Part shown: in pieces, positions 23,930-32,311 of the stretch
How positions within the stretch are numbered: position 1 is the first letter of the stretch
How the letters are laid out: each line of letters opens with the position of its first letter
Source: JBBTYZ01 sp038061595
Lineage (GTDB): Bacteria; Patescibacteriota; Minisyncoccia; UBA6257; GWB1-50-10
DNA: 41,613 bases
Direction: 5' to 3'
NCBI GenBank assembly: GCA_038061595.1
Contig: JBBTYZ010000015.1
Coordinates: 1-41,613, forward strand
Translations under genes and position numbers: made by a program
The notes under the pieces: model-generated
The model's database searches: none
The model's input: the letters and a program-made list of their open reading frames with translations, nothing else
What the model was told of the DNA's origin: nothing

Positions 23930-25174
23930 TTATTTAATCTTAAATTTCTTCAGAAAAGTTCCAATCACCTCACAAACGTAATCAACCATTTCTACCGTTA
24001 TCCCGTGATGCAATCCGATTAAAAAAGATCGCTCCATTATTATCTGAGAATTCTTCAGGTCGCCAATTTTTCTATACTTGGTGTTCTTGTAGGCTGGTTG
24101 TTTTAAGATGTTGCCGGAGAAAAGTGGTCGGGTCTGAATTTTATGATCTTCCAGATATTTAACCAATTGATTGCGAGTAAAAGGCGCTCCGTCGTTTATG
24201 GTTAGCGGCAAGGCAAGCCAATTTACCGAAGCGTTTGGTAACTCTTCCGGTAATGTGAAATAGCGTTCGAATTTCTTTAAAAAATTGCAGAATCTTTTAT
24301 GGTTATGCCTGCGAGCCGAGGTAAATCCACCCAACCTATTCAACTGTTCCAAACCAAAAGCGGCCTGCATCTCAGTGGGTTTAAAGTTATAACCCCTCTC
24401 CACAAACACAAAAGCGCTATCGTAGGGCCGGCCATCTATTTTAAAAGTAGCGAGCCGGGAGCGTATGTTCTCGTCATGCCTTGAAATACCCCTACCCCAG
24501 TCACGAAACACACGTGCGCGTTCCCTTAGTTTTTTATCATTAGTCATAAGCATGCCGCCTGCACCACCAGTGGTTATAAGGTGTGAAGAATAAAAGCTTG
24601 TCGTAGTTAAATCACTCCACTTACCAGATGGCTTTCCATGAAATTTTCCCCCAATAGTGTCACAACTATCTTCAATGAAGATCAATTTGTGTTTTTTGCA
24701 AAAATTTTTTATTACCGGCAGGTTTACAAAATTACCAATAAGATGTGGGGCCATAATCGCAACGGTCTTCTTTGAAAGAGCCTTCTTTAGATTTTTGGTA
24801 TCTATTTGGTATGTTTCTGGTTCTACATCAACGAAAACAGGGACCAAGCCCGTTTGAATTATGGGCGCAACGGTTGTGTTGAATGTACAAGCAGGCGTAA
24901 TTATTTCCGACCCTTTCGGAAATTTAAAAGCCTCTAACGCCAAAAGATTCGCAGAGGAACCAGAGTTAACAAACAGTCCGTATTTCTTGCCAAAAATACT
25001 GGCTATCTTATTCTCAAATTCCTTAGTTATTCCCCCAGTCGTTAGCCAGCCGCTCTCTAAGGCAGTGGTCACAGCCATTATCTCCTTTCTTCCGAAAGCA
25101 TCTTTCATGTTGGGCGCATACCAAACCCAATCCTTTCCACGAATAAATTTTTTATTTTTTATGAGCTGATTCAT
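23930..25174 (-). CDS. PLP-dependent sugar 3-dehydratase of the RfbH/ColD type (DegT/DnrJ/EryC1/StrS fold)
   Basis: A 414-residue member of the DegT fold. The region SFYSSHLITTGG carries His198 where aminotransferases carry the PLP-binding Lys. This marks RfbH (CDP-4-keto-6-deoxyglucose 3-dehydrase) and ColD, which remove the C3 hydroxyl. FRDWGRG and RGYNFKPTEMQAAFGLEQLNRL also follow RfbH. The cysteines that hold the [2Fe-2S] cluster in RfbH (between FRDWGR and the GYN segment) are absent, so a ColD-like, cluster-free mechanism is more likely. Asp169 (FIEDSCD) should contact the PLP pyridine nitrogen. The frame extends to 25246, but the ATG at 25174 overlaps the upstream stop by one base (TGATG) and fits the family's N-terminus, so I take it as the start. 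Confidence 0.82.
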   Translation of the reverse strand: MNQLIKNKKFIRGKDWVWYAPNMKDAFGRKEIMAVTTALESGWLTTGGITKEFENKIASIFGKKYGLFVNSGSSANLLALEAFKFPKGSEIITPACTFNTTVAPIIQTGLVPVFVDVEPETYQIDTKNLKKALSKKTVAIMAPHLIGNFVNLPVIKNFCKKHKLIFIEDSCDTIGGKFHGKPSGKWSDLTTTSFYSSHLITTGGAGGMLMTNDKKLRERARVFRDWGRGISRHDENIRSRLATFKIDGRPYDSAFVFVERGYNFKPTEMQAAFGLEQLNRLGGFTSARRHNHKRFCNFLKKFERYFTLPEELPNASVNWLALPLTINDGAPFTRNQLVKYLEDHKIQTRPLFSGNILKQPAYKNTKYRKIGDLKNSQIIMERSFLIGLHHGITVEMVDYVCEVIGTFLKKFKIK

Positions 25175-26229
25175 CAATGCATTTCCATCTTGCCTTCCCC
25201 TGTTTCGATTGGAACATACCTCATCCAAAGTTTTTCCTCCCACCATTTATTATTTTCGGTATACCATTTAATGGTCTTCTCTAAGCCGTCAACAAACGAA
25301 ATCTGCGGCTGCCAACCCAATACAGTTTTAATTTTAGTGGCATCCGCCATGTGTCTAAAAACCTGACCAGGCCTATCACCGATATTCATCACGGAATCAC
25401 TAAAGTTAAAATCTTGTAACCGGGACATCTTGTCTACGATTTTGACCGCGATTTCATTAACCGAGAAATTTTTACCGGACCCCACATTGAACACCTGCCC
25501 CTTAACCTTGTCGATTGGAGCGTGCAGAACTAAGTCGATAGCTCTCACAAGGTCTTCAACATAAGTAAAGTCTCGGCTACTGTTACCGCTTCCATGAATC
25601 GTGAGAGGTTCTTTCAAAAGACAAGCGGTGATAAATCTTGGTATAAGTTTTTCTAAATGCTGATGCGGACCAAATATATTAAAAGGTCTTATTATGACCG
25701 CTGGAATATCAAATGTGGCAACATAGGAATAAACCAGACGATCAGCGCCAGCCTTTGCCGCTGCGTAAGGGCTCATCGGGTTTAGGGGGTGATTCTCGTT
25801 CATAAAATCTGCAGCAGAGGTTCCATACACCTCGCTTGTTGAAATATGAATAAACCTATCAATGTTCTTTTTATGTTTTAAAACCGCATTCGCCACTCGT
25901 TGAGTGCCAATAACATCTGTCTCAAAAAACCTTTCATCGTCGTAAATTGAACGAGCTACGTGAGTTTCGGCAGCAAAATGAATAACAATATTCGCCCGCG
26001 AGACAAGCTCTTCAACCAGCTTGGCGTTTTTTACATCTCCATACACAAAACGAAAATTTGGAGCTTCGTGAATCTTTTTTGAAATATTATGAATATCTCC
26101 AGCATACGTAAGTGCGTCAAGAACAATAAAGTTGTATTTGGGGTACTTGTCGAACAGATAAGCAAGCATATTGCTACCAATAAATCCGGCGGCCCCAGTT
26201 ATTAAAATTGTCTTTTCGTGAGCTAACAT
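25174..26229 (-). CDS. RmlB-like NDP-sugar 4,6-dehydratase
   Basis: A 351-residue extended SDR. GAAGFIGSNML, FAAETHVARSI, ISTSEVYG and YAAAK (catalytic Tyr/Lys) are followed by a C-terminus (DRPGQVFRHMADATKIK, LGWQP, TIKWYTENNKWWE) that matches RmlB closely. RmlB has Thr-Asp-Glu at the catalytic triad and this protein has Thr-Ser-Glu, as in some related dehydratases and decarboxylases, so activity on a sugar other than dTDP-glucose is possible. It should give a 4-keto-6-deoxy sugar, the substrate for the 3-dehydratase that follows with a one-base overlap. No matching nucleotidyltransferase (RmlA, DdhA) is in the window. Confidence 0.83.
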   Translation of the reverse strand: MLAHEKTILITGAAGFIGSNMLAYLFDKYPKYNFIVLDALTYAGDIHNISKKIHEAPNFRFVYGDVKNAKLVEELVSRANIVIHFAAETHVARSIYDDERFFETDVIGTQRVANAVLKHKKNIDRFIHISTSEVYGTSAADFMNENHPLNPMSPYAAAKAGADRLVYSYVATFDIPAVIIRPFNIFGPHQHLEKLIPRFITACLLKEPLTIHGSGNSSRDFTYVEDLVRAIDLVLHAPIDKVKGQVFNVGSGKNFSVNEIAVKIVDKMSRLQDFNFSDSVMNIGDRPGQVFRHMADATKIKTVLGWQPQISFVDGLEKTIKWYTENNKWWEEKLWMRYVPIETGEGKMEMH

Positions 26230-26240
26230 TGAAAGTAATT

Positions 26241-26309
26241 TTACTTCAGGCCACTAAATATATCAAGGACAGGCCTAGTTATATCAACAAATAAGCGCCC
26301 ACTCTTCAT
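26241..26309 (-). CDS. Possible small ORF, 22 aa
   Basis: An ATG-to-TAA frame of 22 codons (MKSGRLFVDITRPVLDIFSG then LK) with a GAGGGG Shine-Dalgarno-like sequence three bases upstream of its ATG, which is rare in this window. It lies between the CgeB-like gene and the RmlB-like gene, ending 11 bases before the latter. It may be a real small gene, a leader for the RmlB-like cassette or chance. I do not recognise the sequence. Confidence 0.25.
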   Translation of the reverse strand: MKSGRLFVDITRPVLDIFSGLK

Positions 26310-26332
26310 GACCCCTCTTTTGCTGTTCCTAG

Positions 26333-27397
26333 TTACTTTATGCCGAACTCATTCATTAATATTTCCAATAATTTCTTAACAATGCTATCCAATAATTCTC
26401 CGCCATTTAAAATTCTTTCCCGTCCGGCCTTGGCAATACGCTCCCGCAATTCTGGATGTTTTAGATAATAATCAATCTTCTCTTTCATTTCTTCGTACGA
26501 ATCAAAGAAATCGGTTTCTTTGCCAGCTAAAAGCATTTTCTCTGCCTCTTCGGTTCTCTCGTGAAGCATAAAACCTCCGCACAATGGAATCTCCCAACTC
26601 CGGCACGCAACGTATTCTTGATTATGTTTGCGCATAAAAGCCAGAGCGATCTTGCTCGCACCCAAGACTCTCGCCATATCTTCGCAATACACGCCCCCAG
26701 GTACAATACGATTTTTTCGACGCAGACAAGAATTCCAAGGAAGCCTTCCCCACGAATTGCCGTAGATCTTAATGTCATATCCATCCCGACACAGTTTTTC
26801 TAAATATTCGGATCGATTTTCCTTGGCGTAAGTGCCAATAAAAACAACGTCCGCACCAAGTTTTTTTCGGTCTCCTTCAGTGATTAAGACCGGGTGATGA
26901 CAACTCGCGTCAGCAGAAACCGTTAGATAAATTGCCCGCTTAGCGCCCCACCTTAGGAGTGGTTCAACATTTGCGGATATAGCCGCCAGATGGCAATCAT
27001 ACAAAGGAATAGATTTATAAAAATAAGTACTCCCCGACTTCGTAAAATCAACATGGTCCGGATACCAGGAGATTAACTTAGCGAATTTTTTAAGCTCCAC
27101 AACAGTGCTGGGATATATTAAAATGGGTTTCATAAAAAGAATGAAACCAAACTTACCAACGCGCGCTTTTTCAACAATAATATTATTCAATTTTTTGATA
27201 CCGGAGCCGAAATAGATGGGGGTTGGCAACAACCCGCTAGCAATAAAAAACCTGCTCATTACTCGATTAAAAAGAGATGGCGTGAAATATTGATTGGTAT
27301 TTACGAGCTGTACATCTACGCCAAGCTTCAACAAATTATCGTAAATCAAACCCATTGATCCGCCCGGGCCAAGCTCACCGACTAATAATATTTTCAT
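26333..27397 (-). CDS. CgeB-like glycosyltransferase
   Basis: A 354-residue GT-B type protein. The start ILLVGELGPGGSMGLIYDNL, the middle KKLGADVVFIGTYAKENRSEYL, YGNSWGRLPW and the C-terminal YVACRSWEIPLCGGFMLHE with MLLAGKETDFFDSYEEM resemble the CgeB/Glyco_trans_1_2 family, which is linked to surface or spore glycans. The frame stays open to 27529, but that stretch overlaps the 3' end of the FkbM gene. The ATG at 27397, 10 bases after the FkbM stop, fits the family start better. It is the last of a run of minus-strand genes that begins at 35010. Confidence 0.78.
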   Translation of the reverse strand: MKILLVGELGPGGSMGLIYDNLLKLGVDVQLVNTNQYFTPSLFNRVMSRFFIASGLLPTPIYFGSGIKKLNNIIVEKARVGKFGFILFMKPILIYPSTVVELKKFAKLISWYPDHVDFTKSGSTYFYKSIPLYDCHLAAISANVEPLLRWGAKRAIYLTVSADASCHHPVLITEGDRKKLGADVVFIGTYAKENRSEYLEKLCRDGYDIKIYGNSWGRLPWNSCLRRKNRIVPGGVYCEDMARVLGASKIALAFMRKHNQEYVACRSWEIPLCGGFMLHERTEEAEKMLLAGKETDFFDSYEEMKEKIDYYLKHPELRERIAKAGRERILNGGELLDSIVKKLLEILMNEFGIK

Positions 27398-27407
27398 ATA
27401 TGATTTT

Positions 27408-28523
27408 TTAAGAAGAGTAATTGTTGTGCCGCTGAGCAATTTGTTTTTTGACAAAAGAACGAATTTTGGCAAGATATGGAACTTTTTTAAAATACGGCTT
27501 AAACCTTTCGTAATTATTAAAATATCCACGTTTTTTTATATCTAATAACTTCTGCAAATGCTGTCTATATGTAATAGTACGCCCAAGGAAACCGGAGGTA
27601 ATAAGGTCCCGAAATTTTTCTATATTTATTTTTTCAGAATCGTTAATAATCCTATACTTCTCTGCCACACCCAATAGTTCTATGGCGCAATCGGGCAACC
27701 CAAAAACCTCAAACAAAGATGCCGCCTTCAAAACACGCGTTGCGTCCCAATCAGATGATAATAATTTTTTGTCCTCTATCTCAGCTACCGGATCGCGAAA
27801 AAATATGGCTTGAGCAAAGATAATCTGGCCGTATGAAGAAACGCCACAACCGCCAGGTAAAACACTGTCTATGCTAGGAAATGCTTTATTCGCGAAACGG
27901 CAGAAATTAATATCATATAATTTGAAGCCAAGAGGCCTTAAGAGCTGCTCCAATTCGCTAAAACCCTTACCCTCTCCGCACCATGGCGCAAAGTGAATCT
28001 CCGAGCTTATTCCAAGAACCGATTTTTTAATTTGGGAAACAGATCCTTTAACAACATCAAAATCGGCCCCCTCAGCGTCGGTCTTAATGAAATCAACTTC
28101 AGGAATCTTATAGTCTTCGGCAAAAGAATCAAAAGTAGTAGTTTTGATCTGCGAAGTTCCTGTAATTTTGAAAAGCTCTCCGGTTGGAAAACGATTTACT
28201 ATTTTCGGATCCCTGGGGCACAGTCCACCGGCAGCCGACGAAACCTGCTCATAAAAGGTATGGGTGCCTTTGTCCGAATAAAGAGCAGCTGGATAAAATC
28301 GCGTAGCCGACCCAGAACCCAGGTCTCTGTTTAACCTTTCACACTCCCCCTTGTCGGGTTCAAAACCAATAAACCTGACCGCGTCACCATAATTTACCCA
28401 ATGATATTCTGGCCCGCCTCGAGCCCCAACATCAACAACGGTTAAGGGGTTGTTCTTAAAAACACCCTCACTTACAAGATGTTTAGTGAATCGCGGATTT
28501 GATGAGAATGATGAATATAACAT
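27408..28523 (-). CDS. FkbM-family SAM methyltransferase
   Basis: A 371-residue protein, longer than the other two FkbM copies. TVVDVGARGGP (28-38) and FIGFEPDKGE (51-60) bind SAM, and FIKTDAEGADF is the family signature with Thr-Asp-Ala in place of Lys-Leu-Asp-Val. The last ~120 residues (from about 250) form an extra helical region of unknown role. It is likely a sugar O-methyltransferase. It follows a GT2 gene by 12 bases and precedes the CgeB-like gene by 10. Confidence 0.82.
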   Translation of the reverse strand: MLYSSFSSNPRFTKHLVSEGVFKNNPLTVVDVGARGGPEYHWVNYGDAVRFIGFEPDKGECERLNRDLGSGSATRFYPAALYSDKGTHTFYEQVSSAAGGLCPRDPKIVNRFPTGELFKITGTSQIKTTTFDSFAEDYKIPEVDFIKTDAEGADFDVVKGSVSQIKKSVLGISSEIHFAPWCGEGKGFSELEQLLRPLGFKLYDINFCRFANKAFPSIDSVLPGGCGVSSYGQIIFAQAIFFRDPVAEIEDKKLLSSDWDATRVLKAASLFEVFGLPDCAIELLGVAEKYRIINDSEKINIEKFRDLITSGFLGRTITYRQHLQKLLDIKKRGYFNNYERFKPYFKKVPYLAKIRSFVKKQIAQRHNNYSS

Positions 28524-28535
28524 TGATTTTTGTTG

Positions 28536-29678
28536 CTAGCCGACCTTAAAATTCTTATTTGAATCCAAAAAATTTTCCGCGGTAAACACGAGAAATTCTT
28601 TTGCTTTATGTCCCGAACGCCCAAGTAGCTTCCTTTTAAGCCAGCCGAAACTTCTTGAGACGCTCATTGGAATAGAATATATTATTGCCGCGACAATTTC
28701 AAAAAGAGAAAATTCTTCAAAAAATCTGCGAACCCACACCACCCCCTCTCTGGAATTGAGAAAAGACAAACGCATACCATTACTAAAAAAATAGAAACAC
28801 GAAGACACAAGCGCCTGCGCCACTGAAAATATTTTCATCCCTAAGTAATACTCCGGCCACTTAGGTTGGTAAATATATTTGTGTATAAGGAAATAACAAC
28901 AGGCATCTTTGAAAATCGCCGCCAAAGAATCTTGTCTTAGATCAAAAGTTTGATTTGCAGAATGCTCTGTTTTTATGTAGTTCATAGAACTGTCAAAAAC
29001 AAAATTTTTGTACCGCGTTAGAACTTCTGGAAACAACATTGAATCAATACCGAGCGCTCTCCTAAAAAAACCCCTAAACTCTTCAGGGAGCGATTTGGAT
29101 GGATTGTGATAATAATTTTTGACGTAATAATCCATAGCGCTCAGAAGATCTCCTCTCCTTACGAGAGCATACCCGCTTACGTATAGCACTATCGGCCGAT
29201 AGATTCGTTTTAGAAACCATTCTCTCGGATACTTTTCCGGAGGAGAAAAGGTATCGAGTACTGTGTTAAGAAAGCTGAATGTTCCATCTTTCATATCGCG
29301 TAGACTGGTGAGCTTTGGCACTACCCCGGCAACATCGGGATGATTCAATAAATTGCTCACTCCTTTCTCTATAAAGTCCCGCGCGAGCCAATCGTCTGCC
29401 CCAAGAACCATAGCGAAATCTCCTTTCGCACATTCAGACATTTTTAAAAAACTTTCGGAAACACCGACTCGGTTACCGTTTTTGAAATATTTTATTCGTT
29501 TATCTTTCGCAACATACCCCCTTATCACCGCCTCACTACCGTCAGTCGAGGCATCGTCAACTATTACTATTTCTATATTTTTGTATGTCTGATTAAGACA
29601 ACTATTAAGAAGTCTGTAAATATATGGTTCTCCATTAAAAAATGTTGTGCAAATACTTACTAACGGATCTTTGTTCAT
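28536..29678 (-). CDS. Glycosyltransferase family 2
   Basis: GT-A enzyme of 380 residues. VSICTTFFNGEPYIYRLL, IVIVDDASTDGSE and AMVLGADDWLA give the standard GT2 nucleotide- and metal-binding motifs. The C-terminal ~120 residues contain hydrophobic stretches (about 265-300 and 330-345) that may associate with the membrane. It lies directly downstream of hddC (7 bases), so a heptose-derived donor is a reasonable guess, but no sequence feature proves it. Confidence 0.88.
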   Translation of the reverse strand: MNKDPLVSICTTFFNGEPYIYRLLNSCLNQTYKNIEIVIVDDASTDGSEAVIRGYVAKDKRIKYFKNGNRVGVSESFLKMSECAKGDFAMVLGADDWLARDFIEKGVSNLLNHPDVAGVVPKLTSLRDMKDGTFSFLNTVLDTFSPPEKYPREWFLKRIYRPIVLYVSGYALVRRGDLLSAMDYYVKNYYHNPSKSLPEEFRGFFRRALGIDSMLFPEVLTRYKNFVFDSSMNYIKTEHSANQTFDLRQDSLAAIFKDACCYFLIHKYIYQPKWPEYYLGMKIFSVAQALVSSCFYFFSNGMRLSFLNSREGVVWVRRFFEEFSLFEIVAAIIYSIPMSVSRSFGWLKRKLLGRSGHKAKEFLVFTAENFLDSNKNFKVG

Positions 29679-29685
29679 GTTGAGA

Positions 29686-30438
29686 TTAGACTAACGGCAA
29701 ATTGCTCACTCCCTCCAAGTTCTTATCAAAATCATTCCGTGCTTTCTCATAACTTTCGGGTGTTCCAATATCGATGAAGTAATTCTTAAACACAAAACCA
29801 TAAACTTTCGCATCTCTAATGTGTTTTTCGAAAAAATCTTTCTCTATCGAAAATGTTTCAGGCAAATCAAAATTGTTCAAAACGCCCTTTCCGAATATAT
29901 ACATCCCGCCGCTAATTAGTCCTGGGCCGCCCCTTCCTGTTTTCTCTTTAAAATTCATTATCCTATTATTCTCATCTACGGTCACAGTTCCAAAATTTCG
30001 AGTATCATCCATTTGGCTTAGACAGATAGAGACGTGAGCACCGTGCTTAATGTGTTGTTTTAAGAAGTGATCGTAATTGATAGGGAAGAACGTGTCGCCG
30101 TTCAAGACGAGCACCATCTCATGCGAGGAATTATTAATAGCCTTCTTAATTGCTCCTCCTGTACCCAAAGGACTTTCTTCTTCTGAAAAACTTATCGTTG
30201 TACCTTTCGGAAACGATCGTCCTTTCATATGTTCGCGCATTTTGTCTTTCATATGGCCAACAGAAAGCATTATGTCCCGAAAGCCACATTGCAAAAGATT
30301 ATCAATCGTGTAATCCAATAGAGTTTTATTTTTTATCGGGGCTAAGACCTTGGGCCTATCAGCAATAACCGTCTGCAAACGAGTTCCAAGGCCGCCGGCA
30401 AGGATAATAACGCGTATATTTTTAAGTTCGGTGTTCAT
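29686..30438 (-). CDS. hddC: D-glycero-alpha-D-manno-heptose 1-phosphate guanylyltransferase (HddC)
   Basis: Last step of GDP-heptose synthesis: it joins heptose 1-phosphate and GTP to give GDP-D-glycero-alpha-D-manno-heptose. It is a 250-residue NTP-transferase with IILAGGLGTRL (nucleotide loop), RPKVLAPI with the conserved Lys, EESPLGTGGAIKKA, VLNGDTFFPI with the metal-binding Asp, and FKNYFIDIGTPESY near the C-terminus. Length and motifs fit HddC better than hexose guanylyltransferases. The kinase HddA lies 11 bases upstream, which strengthens the call. A decayed copy of its 3' end is at 20977-21088. Confidence 0.9.
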   Translation of the reverse strand: MNTELKNIRVIILAGGLGTRLQTVIADRPKVLAPIKNKTLLDYTIDNLLQCGFRDIMLSVGHMKDKMREHMKGRSFPKGTTISFSEEESPLGTGGAIKKAINNSSHEMVLVLNGDTFFPINYDHFLKQHIKHGAHVSICLSQMDDTRNFGTVTVDENNRIMNFKEKTGRGGPGLISGGMYIFGKGVLNNFDLPETFSIEKDFFEKHIRDAKVYGFVFKNYFIDIGTPESYEKARNDFDKNLEGVSNLPLV

Positions 30439-30449
30439 TGATTGAAAAA

Positions 30450-31439
30450 CTATTTTGTTTGATAAATTATATGGCTACCCTCATCTTCAAAAGCAAATGG
30501 GACGTGGAGCAATTTAGAAAGCGCCGTTTTAACTCTTTCCTGGTCTTTCGGCCGAGCATATACCAACAGGAATCCGCCCCCACCGGCGCCCAAGAGCTTG
30601 CCACCCAAGGCTCCCGCCTCCCTGGCCCGTGCATAAAAGCCGTCAATAGTATCGTTTGATATTTTTGGTGAAAGACTCCTTTTTAACTCCCAGCTTTTAT
30701 GGAGAAGTCTACCAAAATCCCCCAGCCAATCGCCATTGCTCTTAAGCACAAGAACAGCCTCATCTACCATGTTATGCATTGCCTGTAATTCAATTTTTTT
30801 ATTAGGGATGTTTTTAATCTGTTCGGTTGCAATCTCCGAAGCATTCCTAGAAAAACCAGTGAAGAAAAGCATCATATGTTTTTGTAACTCCTCAAGCCTC
30901 CCATCGCTTAACTTTATTGGCGTGACAGCGAAGCTACCATCTTTATGGAAGTTAATCTTATTAAATCCGCCATATGCAACAGCAACTTGATCTTGCGACC
31001 CAACGTTTTCTTTGATGCAATTCTGCTCAATATGAATCGCTTCCTCTGCTAATTTCTTTCTATCAGGACTGATTCCTTTGAGTCCATAAAGTGCGTGCAA
31101 AAAACCAACAGTAAAAGACGAGCTTGAACCCATACCCGATCTAGCCGGCACATCTCCGTTATAGTGGATAGACAACCCATCATTAAAATCCATAAAACGG
31201 AGGGTCTCCCGAACTGACGGATGCGCGATTTCATCAATACTATTAACCTCCTCCATTCGAGACCAAGCCACCCTGGTTTTATAAGGAAAATATGGGGGAA
31301 GACGTATCGCGTGCAAATACGAATATTTGTTAATTGAGGTGCTAAGTACTGCCCCGCCATATTCTTTGACCCACCCCGGATAATCTGTCCCACCCCCAAA
31401 AAACGATATGCGCAGTGGTGTTTTTGTAATAACCATCAT
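30450..31439 (-). CDS. hddA: D-glycero-alpha-D-manno-heptose 7-phosphate kinase (HddA)
   Basis: GHMP-family kinase of 329 residues that phosphorylates heptose 7-phosphate at C1 (alpha). TPLRISFFGGGTDYP is the N-terminal signature of the HddA group, PARSGMGSSSSFTVGFL is the ATP loop, and GALGGKLLGAGGGGFLL is the third GHMP motif. Related fucose and other sugar kinases share these motifs, but the adjacency to hddC and the presence of gmhA and gmhB in the same locus point to heptose. The first two codons are both ATG. Confidence 0.9.
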   Translation of the reverse strand: MMVITKTPLRISFFGGGTDYPGWVKEYGGAVLSTSINKYSYLHAIRLPPYFPYKTRVAWSRMEEVNSIDEIAHPSVRETLRFMDFNDGLSIHYNGDVPARSGMGSSSSFTVGFLHALYGLKGISPDRKKLAEEAIHIEQNCIKENVGSQDQVAVAYGGFNKINFHKDGSFAVTPIKLSDGRLEELQKHMMLFFTGFSRNASEIATEQIKNIPNKKIELQAMHNMVDEAVLVLKSNGDWLGDFGRLLHKSWELKRSLSPKISNDTIDGFYARAREAGALGGKLLGAGGGGFLLVYARPKDQERVKTALSKLLHVPFAFEDEGSHIIYQTK

Positions 31440-31444
31440 AATAA

Positions 31445-32311
31445 TTAGCTGTTAAATATATTGACCAACTTTTCGATAATATCATCAATATTGTTCTTCG
31501 GAAACCATTTCAAAAGTTTTTGAGATTCGGAAAAATTGGACGTGAGAGTAAAAGCCTGTGTTGTAGAGGGCGTAAAAACAACCTTGCTCTCAAGCCTGCT
31601 TGCCACCTTTGTGGCTAAATCACGCATCGAAATACGGTTAGAAGAAAGGAAAAATGGATAATAACCCGGCTCCGCAACGGTGCCATATTCAACCGCCTTA
31701 AGTATCCCCTCGGCCACATCATCTATCCAAATCCACTCTCTTTCGTGACGACCCTCACCATAAATTTCTATATCCTTGTGAGCAAGTGCGGTTTTTATAA
31801 ATTCAATCGGAGCGTGGGGAAGATATGTATTCTTGCCCAAAACCATAGTTGGTCGAACCGTTACGATTTTCATTTCTGGAGCTTCCTTAATAAACTGCAT
31901 CATAGAAAATTCGGCAGAGGCCTTGCTCGCACTATACCCGTGTTTTGGACTAAAATTAGAAAATTGAGTTTGGTGTTCGCCGATCTTGTTTTCTCCATGA
32001 ACAGTCATGGAGCTTGTGAAGATATAATTTTTCACACCCGCCTCATGGGCAGCTTTTAAGACTTTTAAATTCCCCATTACGTTTGTCTCAAAAAGATCTT
32101 GAATTCCCGGCGCTTCTTTCATGGTTCCCAAGATTGCAGCTAAATTAATTACCACGTCTGGCTTCTCAATCCCTAAACCGCGCGTGAATGTCTCCGTATT
32201 TCGGACATCTTCTTTGGTCAAATCGAATATCACAACATCGTGCGTTCCTTTCGCTTTCTCTTGGAGCGCCTTACCTATAAAACCCTGTCCACCAAAAATT
32301 ACTATTTTCAT
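31445..32311 (-). CDS. NAD-dependent epimerase/dehydratase (extended SDR)
   Basis: A 288-residue SDR with the Rossmann start VIFGGQGFIG, LAAILGTMKEAPG, the active-site strand FTSSMTVHG and catalytic YSASK. The C-terminal half has EREWIWIDDVAEGI. It should be active as a reductase, epimerase or dehydratase of a nucleotide sugar. It overlaps the UGDH-like gene by four bases (ATGA) and lies five bases before hddA, so GDP-heptose or a derivative is a plausible substrate. Which reaction it performs cannot be told from sequence. Confidence 0.83.
   Translation of the reverse strand: MKIVIFGGQGFIGKALQEKAKGTHDVVIFDLTKEDVRNTETFTRGLGIEKPDVVINLAAILGTMKEAPGIQDLFETNVMGNLKVLKAAHEAGVKNYIFTSSMTVHGENKIGEHQTQFSNFSPKHGYSASKASAEFSMMQFIKEAPEMKIVTVRPTMVLGKNTYLPHAPIEFIKTALAHKDIEIYGEGRHEREWIWIDDVAEGILKAVEYGTVAEPGYYPFFLSSNRISMRDLATKVASRLESKVVFTPSTTQAFTLTSNFSESQKLLKWFPKNNIDDIIEKLVNIFNS

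Noticed and set aside
25175..25246. N-terminal extension of the RfbH/ColD-like gene
   Set aside because: It overlaps the 3' end of the RmlB-like gene; the ATG at 25174 forms the same stop/start overlap as its neighbours and fits the family.
27398..27529. N-terminal extension of the CgeB-like gene
   Set aside because: It overlaps the FkbM gene; the ATG at 27397 begins the typical Rossmann-like start.
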